A DNA stretch of 64,000 nt from Muscardinus avellanarius (GCA_963383645.1 OY726557.1:158127599-158191598); one strand, 5' to 3'; shown: positions 1 to 11,270, counted from the first letter of the stretch. Made by a program: numbers and translations. Notes: generated from the sequence alone by a model not told the origin.

Positions 1-255
1 GCCATGAGCCCTCACACTAATGGCTTTCACATTTTTTTTTAACTCTTGCTAGTCTTCATACTAGTTCTGAGAGGAGAAATCTTTCCAGCTGGGGCTGCAG
101 GGGAATTAAACCTCATGTCTCCTGAGGGCCACGCTTGCACCCTGTGCCCATGTCAGCTACCCTGATGGGGAGAAAAATTTTGATATAGGGGTAGAGAAAG
201 TGTGAGATTATTTTGGAGAATGGGCCACTTCAGAAAGGGTAGACAGAGTGAGCAG

Positions 256-366
256 ACCTGGCTGTGTTGACACACACTTGTAATTCCAGCATTCGGGAGG
301 CTGAGACTGGAGGATCGTGATTCGCGGACAGGCCCTCCGCAACTTAGACTCTGTTTCAAAATAAAG

Positions 367-397
<31 letters not shown>

Positions 398-465
398 GGA
401 CAGAGGGTGTAGCTTGGAGGTCAAATGCCCTCCAGTTCCATCTCCAGACCTGCTTAAAAAAAATT
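256..465 (+). mobile_element. Type A SINE
   Basis: Left half with gattcgcggacaggcc; the linker contains a long A run (about 374-397); right half tgtagcttggaggtcaaatg. Confidence 0.8.
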
Positions 466-466
466 G

Positions 467-616
467 CTTTTGTGTGTGTGTGTGGTACTAGGGATGAAAC
501 TCAGGGGCATTCTACCTCCAAGCTATACCCCCAGCTCTACTTTTTTATTCTTTATTTTGAAGCAGGGTCTCCCTGAGTTGCAAAGGGCCTCACTAAGTAG
601 CTGAGGCTGTCTGCCT
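467..616 (-). mobile_element. Truncated SINE
   Basis: Right half and part of the left half only, ending at gaggctgtctgcc; short TG run in the tail. Confidence 0.75.
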
Positions 617-702
617 ATTTTCTAAATATCAGTCTTCTTCCTTCTGTTGCTCAGACCCTGAGGTGTTCTTCAGAAAGCAATTCTTTGATCCACTCCTGTT
701 TT

Positions 703-930
703 GTTTTTTTTCTTGTTTTGTTTTTAGCACTCAGGATCAAACCCAAGTGTATTCCACCTTGAAGTTCCACTCCCAGCCCTTTTTATTTTTCATTTTGAAG
801 CAGGGCCTCACTAAGTTCTGAGGATCTCACTAAGTTTCTGAGACTGACTTGGAACCTGGGATCCTCCTGTCTGTCTCCGGCTCCCAAGTACTGTATTCCC
901 AAGTACAGGCATGTGCCACCACATCCAGCT
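703..930 (-). mobile_element. Old SINE
   Basis: Complement of an A tail, ID-like half (gatcaaacccaagtgtattc) and B1-like half ending caccacatccagct. Confidence 0.75.
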
Positions 931-1446
931 ATTTTAACTTTCATTTACTAGGTAAGTACACATGAAACATGTCCTCTGAAACAGACTACAGACACACAGA
1001 TGAGTATAACCCCCAAAACTTCATAGCATAGCTGGGCACAGTAGAGGCCAAGGAGGGGTAGAATTGGTTCTATGACAGAGATCAGTGTGGGAAATGCCTG
1101 AGTCACATCTTAAAATGTGCAGGCATTCCATAGGTGGATAGGCTGGTGGAACTGGGGAGAGTGGAGTGCCCAGGACAAAGGACTCTACGGCAAGATATGT
1201 CCATGTGTATATCGTCTACAGTGGTGCCACCCAAACTGCAGATCTACAGTGAGAGAATTTGCCTCATCAGTACTTCCACCAATGGAAAGTCATCCTATAG
1301 TGGGGATAGGGGTGGAGCTGACCCTTGAACTAAAGTGTGTTCAGTGACCATCGATTTACATTTGGGCATAAGTCCCTGTATGGGATTCATAACAAATGGC
1401 TTATGGTCACACAGCTGGACTCTGGACCACACCACTGCTTTACAGT
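931..1446. other. Non-genic, no clear repeat
   Basis: I see a weak SINE-like fragment (agctgggcacagtagaggcc at 1030) and otherwise nothing recognisable. Confidence 0.4.
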
Positions 1447-1822
1447 TGTGTTGGTCAGCGTCCTGTGACTGTAACAAAATACCTGAGATAATTAGCCAGT
1501 AATTATCAACCGTCGATTGTGGCTTTCAATTTTAGGGGTTCCAGTCCATGACTGGGCAGAGCTTTTGTTTCGGGCCCCTGGCGGGCGTGGCAGATGGGGA
1601 ATGGCAGGTGGCACTGATGGAGCAAGCTGCCCACCTGCTCCATGAGACCAGGAAGTAAAAGAGAGAAAGGAAGAGGGTGGGGCTCCAACATCTTCTTCAA
1701 AGGCTTGTCCCCAAAGGCCTAAGGGCCTCTGCTAGTCCCCACCTCCTAAAGGTTTTACCAGTAACACTTTTCTGGGGACCAAGACTTTAACACAGGGAAA
1801 CATTCAACATCCAGAGCAGAGC
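1447..1822 (-). mobile_element. MaLR/ERVL-like LTR remnant
   Basis: Shows the antisense hallmarks of this LTR class: gtaacaaaatacctgagata near the left end, a central purine-rich agagagaaaggaagag stretch, ccccacctcctaaaggtt, and ggggaccaagactttaacac near the right end. Diverged; the boundaries are approximate. Confidence 0.55.
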
Positions 1823-4163
1823 AACCATTTACCAAATGCTCTCCTACAGGTTCATGCTCTTTTGCCCCTCAAAAGTCCTCTGAGGTTTTCTGGGCAGGTA
1901 TCTTACAGGCTGGAGCTTGATAAGCAGGGAGTTTAAGGTTTGCGTCACACAGCGGGCGAGCGGTGAGCGGAGGTGAAGTCGGGAGCCCACTCCCAGCCCT
2001 TTCCTCCTCTCGCTCATCAGTGGCTTCTAATAGAAAGCAAGGCTGTGTGGAAAAACCCTGCAGGCTCCTGAGGTGACTTCGTGGCCAGTATGTCCCTGGC
2101 AGCAAGTGTCTGAGACAGAGTGTGGTCTACGTGGGTCTCATGTGTGACCTCCCATGGCATTTCACATGTCCCTCCATGTCCTATCACTGGCACATCACAC
2201 ACAGAGCCAGGATGACTGTCTCTTTCACGCCGGAGCCACTCCTGCCTGCCATCCCAGGGGCCCTCTGCTTGACATTTCACTATTTAGAACGGTTTGGCAT
2301 TGAGCACAGGCACGGAGATTGCCTCATTTGTTCACAGATAGAGCAGGCACCTACTCAAAACAGGTTTAACTTTTCACAAATGCCATCCTAGGGTGTGTTG
2401 TGCTTATCCCGGCGGGCCGGGGTCGGGGTGGGGGGATGCGCTGAGCTGTCCTGTCCATTCTGTTGGAACACAACTCTCCCTGTGTCAGCCCCTTTTTTCC
2501 CCCCCCCTCCTTTGAACAAGCCACGAGCAAGTGAAGAAAGTAGCTATAGGAAAGATCACACAGCCAGGAAAAGAGAGCCCCCAGGCCTCGGAACATTGAT
2601 CTTCAGGTATTATCTGGCCGTTCCTCTAAGCAGGCAAGCTAATGGAGAAAGCTCAAGCAGCCCAGGTCTGCAACTTTCACTTATTACCATTTTATGAAGC
2701 TGGAGTGAGCTGCAAATGGCCCGGGGCGCCAACACCTGGCCTGCTGGACCACAGCCATACAGTCCATCAATGTCCTGGTGGGGCTCCTGCCTGCAAAGGG
2801 GCTGAGCCAGGGCTCCTCAGACCTGTGGGCTCTCAGCTGAGAAGCATTCTGGGTCTGTTAGAAGCTGAGCGTTGGGAAAGACACAGTAAACCTACAGTGC
2901 TCGGCAGTCTACAGAAAACCGCTGGGATATTTCCACATGTGTCTTTCCCTCATCTTGGCCTGGATTCTCATATTCTGAAATAAGAGCTTGCTAGAGAAGG
3001 GGAAAGAGCACTGGATGATAGTCAGGAGGCTTTCCTGGCTCAGTACCAATTCTCCACTCACCCAGGGCAAGTCTCTCTGGGCCTGTTTTCCGCCATATAA
3101 GATGGAGCACAGTTCACTTTTGGAGCTGTCCCAGGAATGGGAGACAGTCCCAACCAATGCCTAAGGTCCTTGGGGAAGCATCAGACAGACTCCAGCTGGC
3201 CGTCTTCCTAACCACAGTGCGGCCATATCATTTACCTCTCTACTCATCCATCAGCCACATGTACTGTGTGATTTGTCCCCCTCTCCCCCTTTTATTTAGA
3301 CAACTATGGGAGGACTTCCTATGCCGAGGAATTTCTATCTTCATTTAACTGTGAACATGTTGAAATCAGGGTCCTCATCTTACCGAAATTCACAGAACCT
3401 AAGTGTCTGTTGAATGAATGATTGAAATTTTCCCCAACGGAGCCCCCATGACTTCAAAAGGTATTTTATTTTTAATGAGTCCTTATATTAAGCTTCCTAT
3501 GCACCAGAAGCACTATATTAACTATAAGTACCAAACTGTATTCACTCATTTAGTAGGTACTGTTGTTGTATCTGCTTTCTATATTAAAGCCTGTGTCTGG
3601 TAATTCAATAGTTGGATCTCCTTGGTCTGTTTCTCTTCTCTATTTTTTTCCCCCTGATTTTGACCCTTTGCTCTTGATTCCTGATGATTGTGTTAGAAAA
3701 ATGGTAGAAATATTTTAAGGTTCTGAATGCTGTTACTTTTGCCAGAGAGGATTCACTTCTACTTCTCAGAGGGATTGGGACAGGGGCAGATAGGGGTAAT
3801 CGATTTTAGAACTGAGCCGATTCAAAGCTGCACTTTAGCATCTGTGAGGACTGGCCCATTTCCAATTCATCTTTGCTTCCAGGAATTTGTCTGTCAGTGT
3901 TCCTCTACCCTGGTGAGCTCTAGTTCCATCTGCTGCCTTCTTCAGCATCAATGGCTACTGAGGGCTCTGCTGGGATGTTCAGCTCCTCAGTCTCCAGCTG
4001 CTGCTTAGAAGTCAGAAAATAACTTAAGTTGGAAAAGTGGCTCCAAATGCCAGGCTAACCTCTCTATTTTCTTTTTTTGGGATTTGGAACACTCAAGTCC
4101 CCACTGACTTGTTCCTGCCAATACCCTTAAAATGTGTACATATACTATGTTTAAGAATGCATA
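1823..4163. other. Repeat-poor intergenic stretch
   Basis: About 2.3 kb with no SINE or L1. Short open frames occur in several registers, overlap on both strands and show no domain or splice structure. The GC-rich patch at 2405-2435 (ccggcgggccgg) is too small to call a CpG island. Confidence 0.45.
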
Positions 4164-4582
4164 TATTTTGTACCAGTATTGGGAACGGCCTAGGAAGATT
4201 TGGGAAAGCTCTGATTATTAATATATTTCAAAAGAAGATGATTTATATTTCAAAAATAGTTGTATCAAAATGGCAGCAGACATGGGTGAGGGGCAGATCT
4301 GTGCAAGGACTTGATCTCTGTCTAAAACAGGCAGTTATTCCAATGTAAATTAACCTAGCTCAAAATAATTACCAAGTCAATAGAGGAGAGCTAGGACTTC
4401 TGCTTTCTAAAGAGATCTACATGATGATCTTGGGAGGATAGGGCAGGGTTTGACCTTGCCCTTCAGGAAAGGAGACTCCTTGCCACACCTGGTTGGGGGA
4501 GGTACCTTTCAGGGTTAAGGGAAGGTACCTTACAGGGACGTTCACTACGTCAGAGTCACACAAACAAGATGGAGGTCATGGG

Positions 4583-4590
4583 TATAAAAG
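4583..4590 (+). promoter_or_regulatory. TATA box of LTR-3
   Basis: The octamer tataaaag is conserved in the other two LTR copies. The retrocopy at 33083 begins at the base corresponding to 4614, 31 nt downstream, which fits a TATA-directed start site. Confidence 0.7.
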
Positions 4591-4689
4591 GCTGAGTCCA
4601 CGTGTAAGCCCTTTGGTGTACTCATTAGAGTCGTCCCTCCATGCCAGGCTAGTATGGAGCTGTTTCTGTTCTCTGTATTTCCATCTTTT

Positions 4690-4695
4690 AATAAA
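4690..4695 (+). terminator. Polyadenylation signal of LTR-3
   Basis: AATAAA; the retrocopy at 33083-33196 switches to poly(A) at the base corresponding to 4710-4711, 15 nt downstream. R would then be about 97 nt (4614-4710). Confidence 0.7.
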
Positions 4696-4999
4696 CTTCT
4701 TTAAATCTTCATCAAGAGTTCGGGCTAATGTGTATTTATACTTAGCTCAGAACAAGAATCTGCGGGTTTTCTCTGTTTTCCTGTTTGTGTGGTTGTGGTG
4801 GGGGGAATTACTTCTCCCCTCACACACCAAACACATTTCAACCGCAACATATTTATTTAAGAATATATATGTATGTGTGTACTATACACACATACATATA
4901 TGTGTACACACATTGCACACACAGTTGTGCTTTTACACATCTCAATAACAGGGTTATTCTAGTGTAATCTAGACCATGAGAGTTGGGAAATAAAATGCA

Positions 5000-5620
5000 T
5001 ATTCTCATTTTGTAGATGAAGAAACTGAGGCATAGGAATGTTGACTAACTTGCCCAGTTCCTGTGTTTAACTGAGACATTTACTCATTTATTCAAAAAAT
5101 ATTTACCAAGCACCATTCATGTATTAGATATCGCCTTGGGCACAGTAGATACACCAACTAATAAGACAGTGCTTGTCTTCCAGGTTCTCAGGGTCAGGTG
5201 GAAGTCACTCATAATTCAGTATAGTCAGTACAATGACAGGTGCTCACAGGAGCTCGGGCGAGGGAGCCAGCCTGGGTTCATCACACTGACCTGGGCTTCT
5301 CCCTCGACATAAACGTCTCCCAAAACATGATGAATTTCCTAAAGCTGGAGTCTGTGACTTATTCATTTCTTCATCCTCAGAGTCTAGTACAGTGCCTGGA
5401 ACAAGGCAGGCACTTGATAAATAACCTGTTGAACTGAGGGGCATTCATTCCAAATAAAGAAGAAGGAAATGAAGATAAGATGAAGGTCATAGGATAATGG
5501 AATTCCTGGTCCACCCATTCTACCAGCCTCTCGCTGAGGGAATGTGCTAGTCACCTCCCTTGTCTACGGCTCAGTTTTCTCATCTGCTGATTGGGGAGTT
5601 GGACTAACTAATGTTACTGT
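5000..5620. mobile_element. Cluster of old MIR/L2-like fragments
   Basis: cattttgtagatgaagaaac then tgaggcatagg (MIR, reversed); tattcaaaaaatatttacca then agcacc and cttgggcacagtagatac (L2-like); cagtgcctggaacaaggcag at about 5391; gctcagttttctcatctg at about 5569 (MIR). Individual ends cannot be fixed. Confidence 0.4.
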
Positions 5621-6027
5621 CACTCACCTATATCTCTGTAGGTGAGTGACCGCACAGCCTATTCTATGGGTCCCCAGGTTTCCTCTCGAAGCTGCAGTTC
5701 TGGGTCAGATGGCCTGTGGTCTGTCAGACAGAACCAGGGCACAGTCTTCTATTTTTTCCCATGGAAAAGTTTAGGCTGAAAGTTTTTCTCGAGCTCATTG
5801 GACAAATGTGAGAAGTCTTCTTGTGTGGACAAGAGCGCAGAGAAGCATTTGCTGGGTCCGCTTCACCCCGGGCCTGGCTTCTGGCAGCCAGCTTTGTCTC
5901 TCACTTTTCCCAGCCCAGAGCTTACTTTTCTGTTTGAGAAAGCAGTGCTGTCTCTATGGCAAACACAATGCTTAGGCAGGAAGCCAGTTCCCTCTCCTGG
6001 TTGGGCTAAGTGGCATCTCTCCATCTC
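5621..6027. other. Unique intergenic sequence
   Basis: No gene or repeat recognised between the MIR-like cluster and LTR-1. Confidence 0.4.
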
Positions 6028-6032
6028 CCTGG

Positions 6033-6710
6033 TGTAACAGATTGGGAGAGTATGGTTGTGGGGAAACTGTTCCTGAAGACCACTGTTAGAGTCCCGGACA
6101 CACGTTCCCTCAAACCACAACAAAACCCAAAACGACCAAAAATAGAAAAAAAACCGCGGATTCTTGTCCTGAGCTAAGAATAAATAGGCATAGCTTGGAC
6201 AGTTGCTGAAGATTTAAAGAGGTTTATTAAAAAGATAAATACAGAAAATAGTTACAGCCCCATGCCAAAATGGCATGGGGGGTGAGGGTGGCCCGGGCCA
6301 ACTCACCAACCCCCCCAAGATACAGCACGTGGACCGGACTTTTTATACCCATGACCTCCATCTTGTTTGCATAATTCTGACATAGTGAATGTCCCTATAA
6401 GGTACCTCCCCTTACCCTGTAAGGTACCTCCCCCAGTAAGGTGTGGCAAGGTGTCTCCTTTCATGGAGGTCGACCCCTCCTACCTAGCTTATCTAATTAT
6501 GTAGATCTGTCTTTAGACAGAGAAAGGCCTAGTTCTCCTCTCCTATCGACTTGTTAATTACTTTTATCTATGTTAATTTACATTGGAATAGTTGCCTGCT
6601 TTTAGCAGAAACCAAGTCCTTGCACAGATTTGCCTCTCACCCAATTTTTGAAATATATTAATAATCATAGCTTTCTCAAATCTTCCTAGGCCATTCCCAA
6701 TACTGTTACA
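6033..6710 (-). mobile_element. Solo LTR, copy LTR-1
   Basis: On the minus strand it reads tgtaacag at the start and ctgttaca at the end, a perfect 8-bp terminal inverted repeat, and it is flanked by the 5-bp duplication cctgg (6028-6032 and 6711-6715). TATA box complement at 6341-6347, AATAAA complement at 6223-6228. The sequence just downstream of the TATA box differs from the other copies (about 6280-6330). Confidence 0.87.
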
Positions 6711-6715
6711 CCTGG

Positions 6716-7017
6716 GATCTGGACATTTTCACAAAGGCATCTGCAGAAACAAGTGGACACAGACTCACACTCAGCTGATTAGGAGATGGCCCTGTACCCC
6801 TCTTCCCAGGGAGAGCATCTGCCTCCCAAAGGCTCTGTGGAAGCAGGGGGTGTGGGCAACAGCCAGCTAGCCTCTTATAAATAAAACATTGGGCCAGACA
6901 AGGCCATGGCTCTCCTGAGACCACACAGTGGATTTGCAGGGTAGGGCATAGAGTTGAATGTCATTGTGAGACACCTCCTGTGGTCTCTTGGGCTGGGAGT
7001 TCCTCTGGATTCCCTCT
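6716..7017. other. Unique intergenic sequence between LTR-1 and a CT-rich tract
   Basis: No internal retroviral sequence is seen here, which argues against the two flanking LTRs belonging to one provirus. Confidence 0.5.
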
Positions 7018-7104
7018 TCTCTCCCTCCCTGCATTCCTTCCTTCCTTCCTTCTTTCCTTCCTGTCCCATCTTTCCTCACTTCCTCTCTCCCTCTCTTCCT
7101 TTCT
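7018..7104 (+). repeat. CT-rich low-complexity tract
   Basis: Mixture of cctt, cttt and ccct units; followed directly by a reversed SINE. Confidence 0.8.
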
Positions 7105-7262
7105 TCTGCACTAGAGATTGAGCCCAGGGGTACTCTGCCACTGAGCTACATCCCCAGCCCTTTTCATATTTTGAGACAGGGTTTCACTAAGTTGCCCAGG
7201 TTGGCCTGGAACTTACAGTCCTCACAAGTACTGGAATTATAGGCATGAGCCACCGTGCCCAA
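7105..7262 (-). mobile_element. Old SINE
   Basis: gagattgagcccaggggtac, ctgccactgagctacatccc and gccaccgtgcccaact, reversed. Confidence 0.8.
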
Positions 7263-7265
7263 CTT

Positions 7266-7424
7266 AGATTGCTTTATTTATTTATCTATTTATTTATTTA
7301 ATACTAGGGATTGACCCTAAAGATATTCTACTTGCAACCTAAGCTAAACCCCCAGCCCTTTACATTTTTATTGTGAAATGGGGTCTTGCTAAATTGCTAA
7401 GGGTCTCCCTAAGTTGCTAATCCT
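7266..7424 (-). mobile_element. Old SINE, right part, split by LTR-2
   Basis: Tail complement (ttta)n, ID-like half and gttgctaagggtctccctaa; the element resumes at 8099. Confidence 0.8.
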
Positions 7425-8098
7425 TGTTACGGAATGAGAGGATGTGGTTGTGGGGAAACTGTTCCCCGGGGACCCCTGTTAGGGTCCCGGACACAATTTC
7501 CTTCAAACCACAACAAAACCCAAAATGACCAAAATCAGAAAAAAACCGAGGGTTCTTGTCCTAAGCTAAGAATAAATATGCATAGCTTGGACAGTGGCTG
7601 AAGATTTAAAGATGTTTATTAAAAGATAGAAATACAGAGGATAGGTACAGCTCCATACCAGACTGGCATGGAGGGGTGACTCGAATAAATACACCAAAGG
7701 GCTCACATGTTGACCAGACTTTTTATACCCATGACCTCCATCTTGTTCACGTGATTCTGACATAGTGAATGTCCCTGTAAGGTACCTCCCCTTACCCTGT
7801 AAGGTACCTCCCCCAGTAAGGTGTGGCAAGGTGTCTCATTTCATGAAGGTCGACCCCTCCTACCATCTTAGCTGGCTTATCTAATCATGTAGATCTGTTT
7901 TTCGATAGAGAAAGGCCTAGTTCTCCTCTCCTATTGACTTGTCAATTACTTTTAGCTATGTTAATTTACATTGGATAGTTGCCTGCTTTTAGGCAGAAAC
8001 CAAGTCCTTGCACAGATTTGCCCTTCACCCAATTTTTTAAATATATTAATAATCATAGCTTTCTCAAATCTTCCTAGGCCATTCCCAATACTGGTACA
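7425..8098 (-). mobile_element. Solo LTR, copy LTR-2, inserted in a SINE
   Basis: On the minus strand it starts tgtaccag and ends ccgtaaca. The flanking 5-mers are atcct (7420-7424) and atgct (8099-8103), a 5-bp duplication with one change. It splits an older SINE (7266-7424 and 8099-8178). TATA complement at 7731-7737, AATAAA complement at 7615-7620. Confidence 0.86.
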
Positions 8099-8178
8099 AT
8101 GCTGGCCTTGAACCTGTGACCTTCCTGCTTCAGCCTCAAAAGTACAGGGATTCCAGGCGTGGGCCACCTTGTCTGGCT
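8099..8178 (-). mobile_element. Old SINE, left part, continuation of 7266-7424
   Basis: atgctggccttgaacctgtg to caccttgtctggctt completes the B1-like half interrupted at 7424. Confidence 0.8.
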
Positions 8179-8179
8179 T

Positions 8180-8975
8180 GGATTACATTCCTGAATCTGA
8201 CTTCCAGTTCCCTCCTATCTCAAGGCCCTGCCAGTGGCCCTGCATTCTCTGCCTGAGTTCCCACCCAGGACACTGCAGTCCATGGGGGAAGCTTTGGGCC
8301 AGCCCGGCATTTGCAAACACGTGACTCCAGAGGTGGAAGGAGGGGGAGGGGCCAATCCAAACTGTTTTTGTGGATTATGCAGTTACTGACCTAGATTCCA
8401 GACTGGCAGGAAAAGAGAGCCAGAACTGCCGCGAGTAACACCTACACAATGGAGAAGGCGCTCAGGAGATGAAATGCCCGACTAGGGTCTTTGAAAATGT
8501 TGTCTGTTTTAATTGGATGCGTCTCTTCAGAACTGGCTGGTGGCAGGCCGTCGCAGGCTCCTTTTAATCAGTGGAATTCACATTTCCCCGCTGTGGCTGT
8601 GGCTTCACACACAAGAAAGAGCAAGGGGGCAGGGACCCAGGGGGGCTGATGTGATTCCAATTTGAAGTATGGTAATTTGGGAGAAGACTCCTTGAGTGGA
8701 ATGCTGCAATGAATGAATTTTGTGAAGGAGAAAGAAACACTGTGTTTGAAGCAGGAGCCCAGGTCATCTGGGCATCCTCTTGATTTTACGGAGTGTGCGT
8801 GAGAGTCCCTTTCCACAGTTTCCAGTAACACGGTGCACTTTCTCCAGCCCCTGGAGGAGTGCACCAGGGGTCAGAAGAGGAAAGAATGGGGAATGTGGCC
8901 AGGGGTGGGGAGAACGGAGCAGGAGCCAGAATAGCCACAGACCTGGGACCTCATGCCAGGGGTCAAGAGAGAATC
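8180..8975. other. Repeat-free intergenic island
   Basis: About 800 bp of mixed-composition sequence without recognisable transposon. No defensible coding exon. A candidate for conserved non-coding sequence, by position only. Confidence 0.35.
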
Positions 8976-9200
8976 TCGCCCTGCATGGTGGCACACGCTT
9001 GTAATCTCAGGATTCCAGAGATGGAGACCAGAGGATCGCGGTTTGAGTATAGCTTTAGCTACTTAGCGAGGCCCTTCGCAACTTAGTGCAACCCTGTTTC
9101 AAAAACTAAAAGGACTTAAAAATAGGGCTGAGGGTGTAGCTTGGAGGTACAATGCCCCTGGGTTCCATCCCCAACACTGAAAAAAAAAAAAAAAAAAAAA
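8976..9200 (+). mobile_element. Type A-like SINE with long A tail
   Basis: Left half gatcgcggtttgagtatagc, right half tgtagcttggaggtacaatg, then about 20 A. Confidence 0.82.
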
Positions 9201-9234
9201 GACAGACAGTCTATAATGAGCCAAGGGTTGTCTC

Positions 9235-9447
9235 CAATATTTTTGTTTTCTGTAGTACTGAGAATCGAACCTAGGAGTGTTCTATCTCCAAGCTACACAT
9301 CCAGCCCTATTTTATTTTTTGAAACAGTCTCACTAAGTGTCTGAGGACTTCACTAAATTGCTGAGGCTAGCCTTGAACCTGCAATCCTCCTGTCTCAGCC
9401 TCCCAAATACTGGAATTGCAGGTATATGACGCCACCATGCCTGGCTT
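9235..9447 (-). mobile_element. Old SINE
   Basis: gagaatcgaacctaggagtg to gccaccatgcctggctt, reversed. Confidence 0.8.
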
Positions 9448-9727
9448 ATGCCCCTAGTATTTATTCACTCAACAAATAGTTGGGCAGCGCTACTCACTAT
9501 TAAGCACCGGAGCTCGCCCTGTAGAAGCATGAAGGGGCTCCCTTCTGGCCTTGGGGCTTATATCCCAAACTCATCTTGTAACCTTGGGACCACCTCACAA
9601 CAGACCAAACACTTGAAAAGGTCTCAAGACTATCAGAGGTGCCTGAACCCATGGAGACTACAACCACATGGTAATAGCAAAACCCTGTGGACCACCCCAC
9701 CCCACAGGCAGGCTCTAGGTTGGACCC
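9448..9727. other. Intergenic, possible L2 trace
   Basis: tatttattcactcaacaaat is L2-like; the rest is unrecognised. Confidence 0.3.
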
Positions 9728-10045
9728 CCAGACTTAGTTTGTTAAGGCTGCTATAACAGGATACTGTGGACAGAGTGGGTTGTGAACAACAGACATTATT
9801 CCTTATAGTTCTGAAGAATGGAAGTCCAAGATCAAGGGGTGGGGGGGGGGGAGATTTGGTGGCAGATTAGAAACTTCTTTTTGGTTCAAAGTGCTCTCAG
9901 GCCTCTTGGGCACTTAATCCATTTGTGAGGGCTCAGCCTTCCTGACTGAATTGCACCCCAAATGCCTCCCCATGACACCACCCTGGGGGTTAGGAGTCTA
10001 ATGCATGAGCTTGGGGAACACAAACATTCAGTCTTTAGCACCTGC
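9728..10045 (-). mobile_element. MaLR-like LTR remnant (MST/MLT1 type)
   Basis: Reads ggctgctataacaggatact, then gaatggaagtccaagatcaa, then ctgggggttagga and cacaaacattcag, the standard order of a reversed MaLR LTR. A run of about 13 G lies at 9838-9850. Confidence 0.65.
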
Positions 10046-10349
10046 ATCCTCAGGTGGCCTCAGCCCATTGAGACTGAGTGGATACAGATAGGGAAAAGTG
10101 AAAGGAGAGAGGTTGGGGTGGTTTTTTTTTTTTATGAAACAACATGATCAGAAGAGATGGGAGGCTTTAGAGCAGAGGTCAGCCAGCTTCCTGCAAGGAG
10201 TCAGACTCTGACCCCTTCCTGCAGGGGGGAAGACTCTTCAGGTGCTGCACATGGGTCACCAGAGCAACAACTCAGTCTGCTCTTGCAGAGCAAAAGGAGC
10301 AATACAGAAATAAATGGAAATGACTGTGTTCCAATAAAACTTTATGTAT

Positions 10350-10492
10350 AAGCCAGGTATGGCTTGTAACCCCAGCATTTGGGAGGCTGACACAGGAGGA
10401 TCGCGGTTCGCAGACAGCTTCAGTCACTTAGGCCCTCTGCGACTTAGTGAGACCCTGTTTCAAAATAAAAAATACAAAATAGAGTTGGGAGT
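10350..10492 (+). mobile_element. Type A SINE, first part (outer element)
   Basis: gatcgcggttcgcagacagc and linker; broken after gagttgggagt by a type B insertion and resumed at 10693. Confidence 0.85.
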
Positions 10493-10692
10493 TGCCAGGT
10501 GTGGTGGTGCACGCTTGTAATCCCCGCGCTTGGGAGGCAGAGACAGGAGGATCGCGCAGGTTTGAAGTCAGCCGCACTGGCTTAAGAGACCCTGTTTCCA
10601 AATAAAAAAAAAATATGAAAAATAGGTCTGGGAGTGTAGCCTGAAGGTAGAAGGGCTTCCAGAAACCCCAGTACCACACACCAAAAAAAATT
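10493..10692 (+). mobile_element. Type B SINE nested in a type A SINE
   Basis: Starts tgccaggtgtggtggtgcac, has the variant hairpin gtcagccgcactggctt and the end gggcttccagaaacccc; flanked by the duplication gagttgggagt (10482-10492, 10693-10703). Confidence 0.9.
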
Positions 10693-10765
10693 GAGTTGGG
10701 AGTGCAGCTCGGAGGTAGAATGCCCCTGGATTCCATCCCCAGTAAAACACACACATACAAAAATT
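10693..10765 (+). mobile_element. Type A SINE, second part (outer element)
   Basis: ttgggagtgcagctcggagg to ccatccccagtaaaacacac completes the right half interrupted at 10492. Confidence 0.85.
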
Positions 10766-10877
10766 ACATATAAAAATACATGGCAGGCTAGATTCAGCCC
10801 ATCACTTGCAATTTGCCATCCCCTGCAATAAAGAGGTTTTAGCAGGTGAGCAACAAGCTCTCACTTAGAAATCTAAA

Positions 10878-11100
10878 GTGCAACCAGGCATGCTGGCACA
10901 CTCGTAATGCCAGTCCTTGCGGGGCTGAGAAAGGAGGATTGCAGGTTCACAGTCAGCCTCAGCTACTTAATGAGGGCCTCCAGAACTTAGTGAGACCCTG
11001 TTTCAAAGTAAAGTATAAAAATGGGGCTGGGGGTGTAGCTCAGAGGTAGAGTGTCCCTGAGTTTCATCCAAAATAAAGAAAGAAAGAAGGAAAGAAAGAG
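10878..11100 (+). mobile_element. Old SINE with (gaaa)n tail
   Basis: aggcatgctggcacactcgt, ggttcacagtcagcctcagc, gtgtagctcagaggtagagt. Confidence 0.82.
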
Positions 11101-11270
11101 CTTGTGTGTGCTTATAATTCCAGAATTTAGGAGGCTGAGACCAGAAGATGAAAGGTACAAGGTCAACCTCAGCAACTTAGCAAGACTGCTTCAAAATAAA
11201 AAGGGCTGGGGTGTATTTTGAAGGTAGAATGTCTTTGGGTTCAATCCCCAGTAACACACACATATAGTAT
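11101..11270 (+). mobile_element. Old SINE, 5' truncated
   Basis: tgtgcttataattccagaat to tgggttcaatccccagtaac. Confidence 0.78.

Larger units (their letters stand above)
4169..4849 (+). mobile_element. Solo LTR of an endogenous retrovirus-like element (copy LTR-3)
   Basis: It begins tgtaccag and ends gcaaca, and is flanked by the 5-bp direct repeat tattt (4164-4168 and 4850-4854). It aligns over most of its length with the reverse complements of 6033-6710 and 7425-8098; the last 60 bp diverge. TATA box at 4583-4590, AATAAA at 4690-4695. No coding sequence follows, so it is a solo LTR. TG..CA ends with 5-bp duplications fit class I or class III retroviruses; I cannot name the family. Confidence 0.85.

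Noticed and set aside
5244..5444. Frames on both strands near 5240-5440
   Set aside because: Overlap MIR/L2-like remnants and each other; no support.
6033..8098. The two minus-strand LTRs as the ends of one provirus
   Set aside because: The 714 bp between them are not retroviral, and each LTR has its own 5-bp target duplication.
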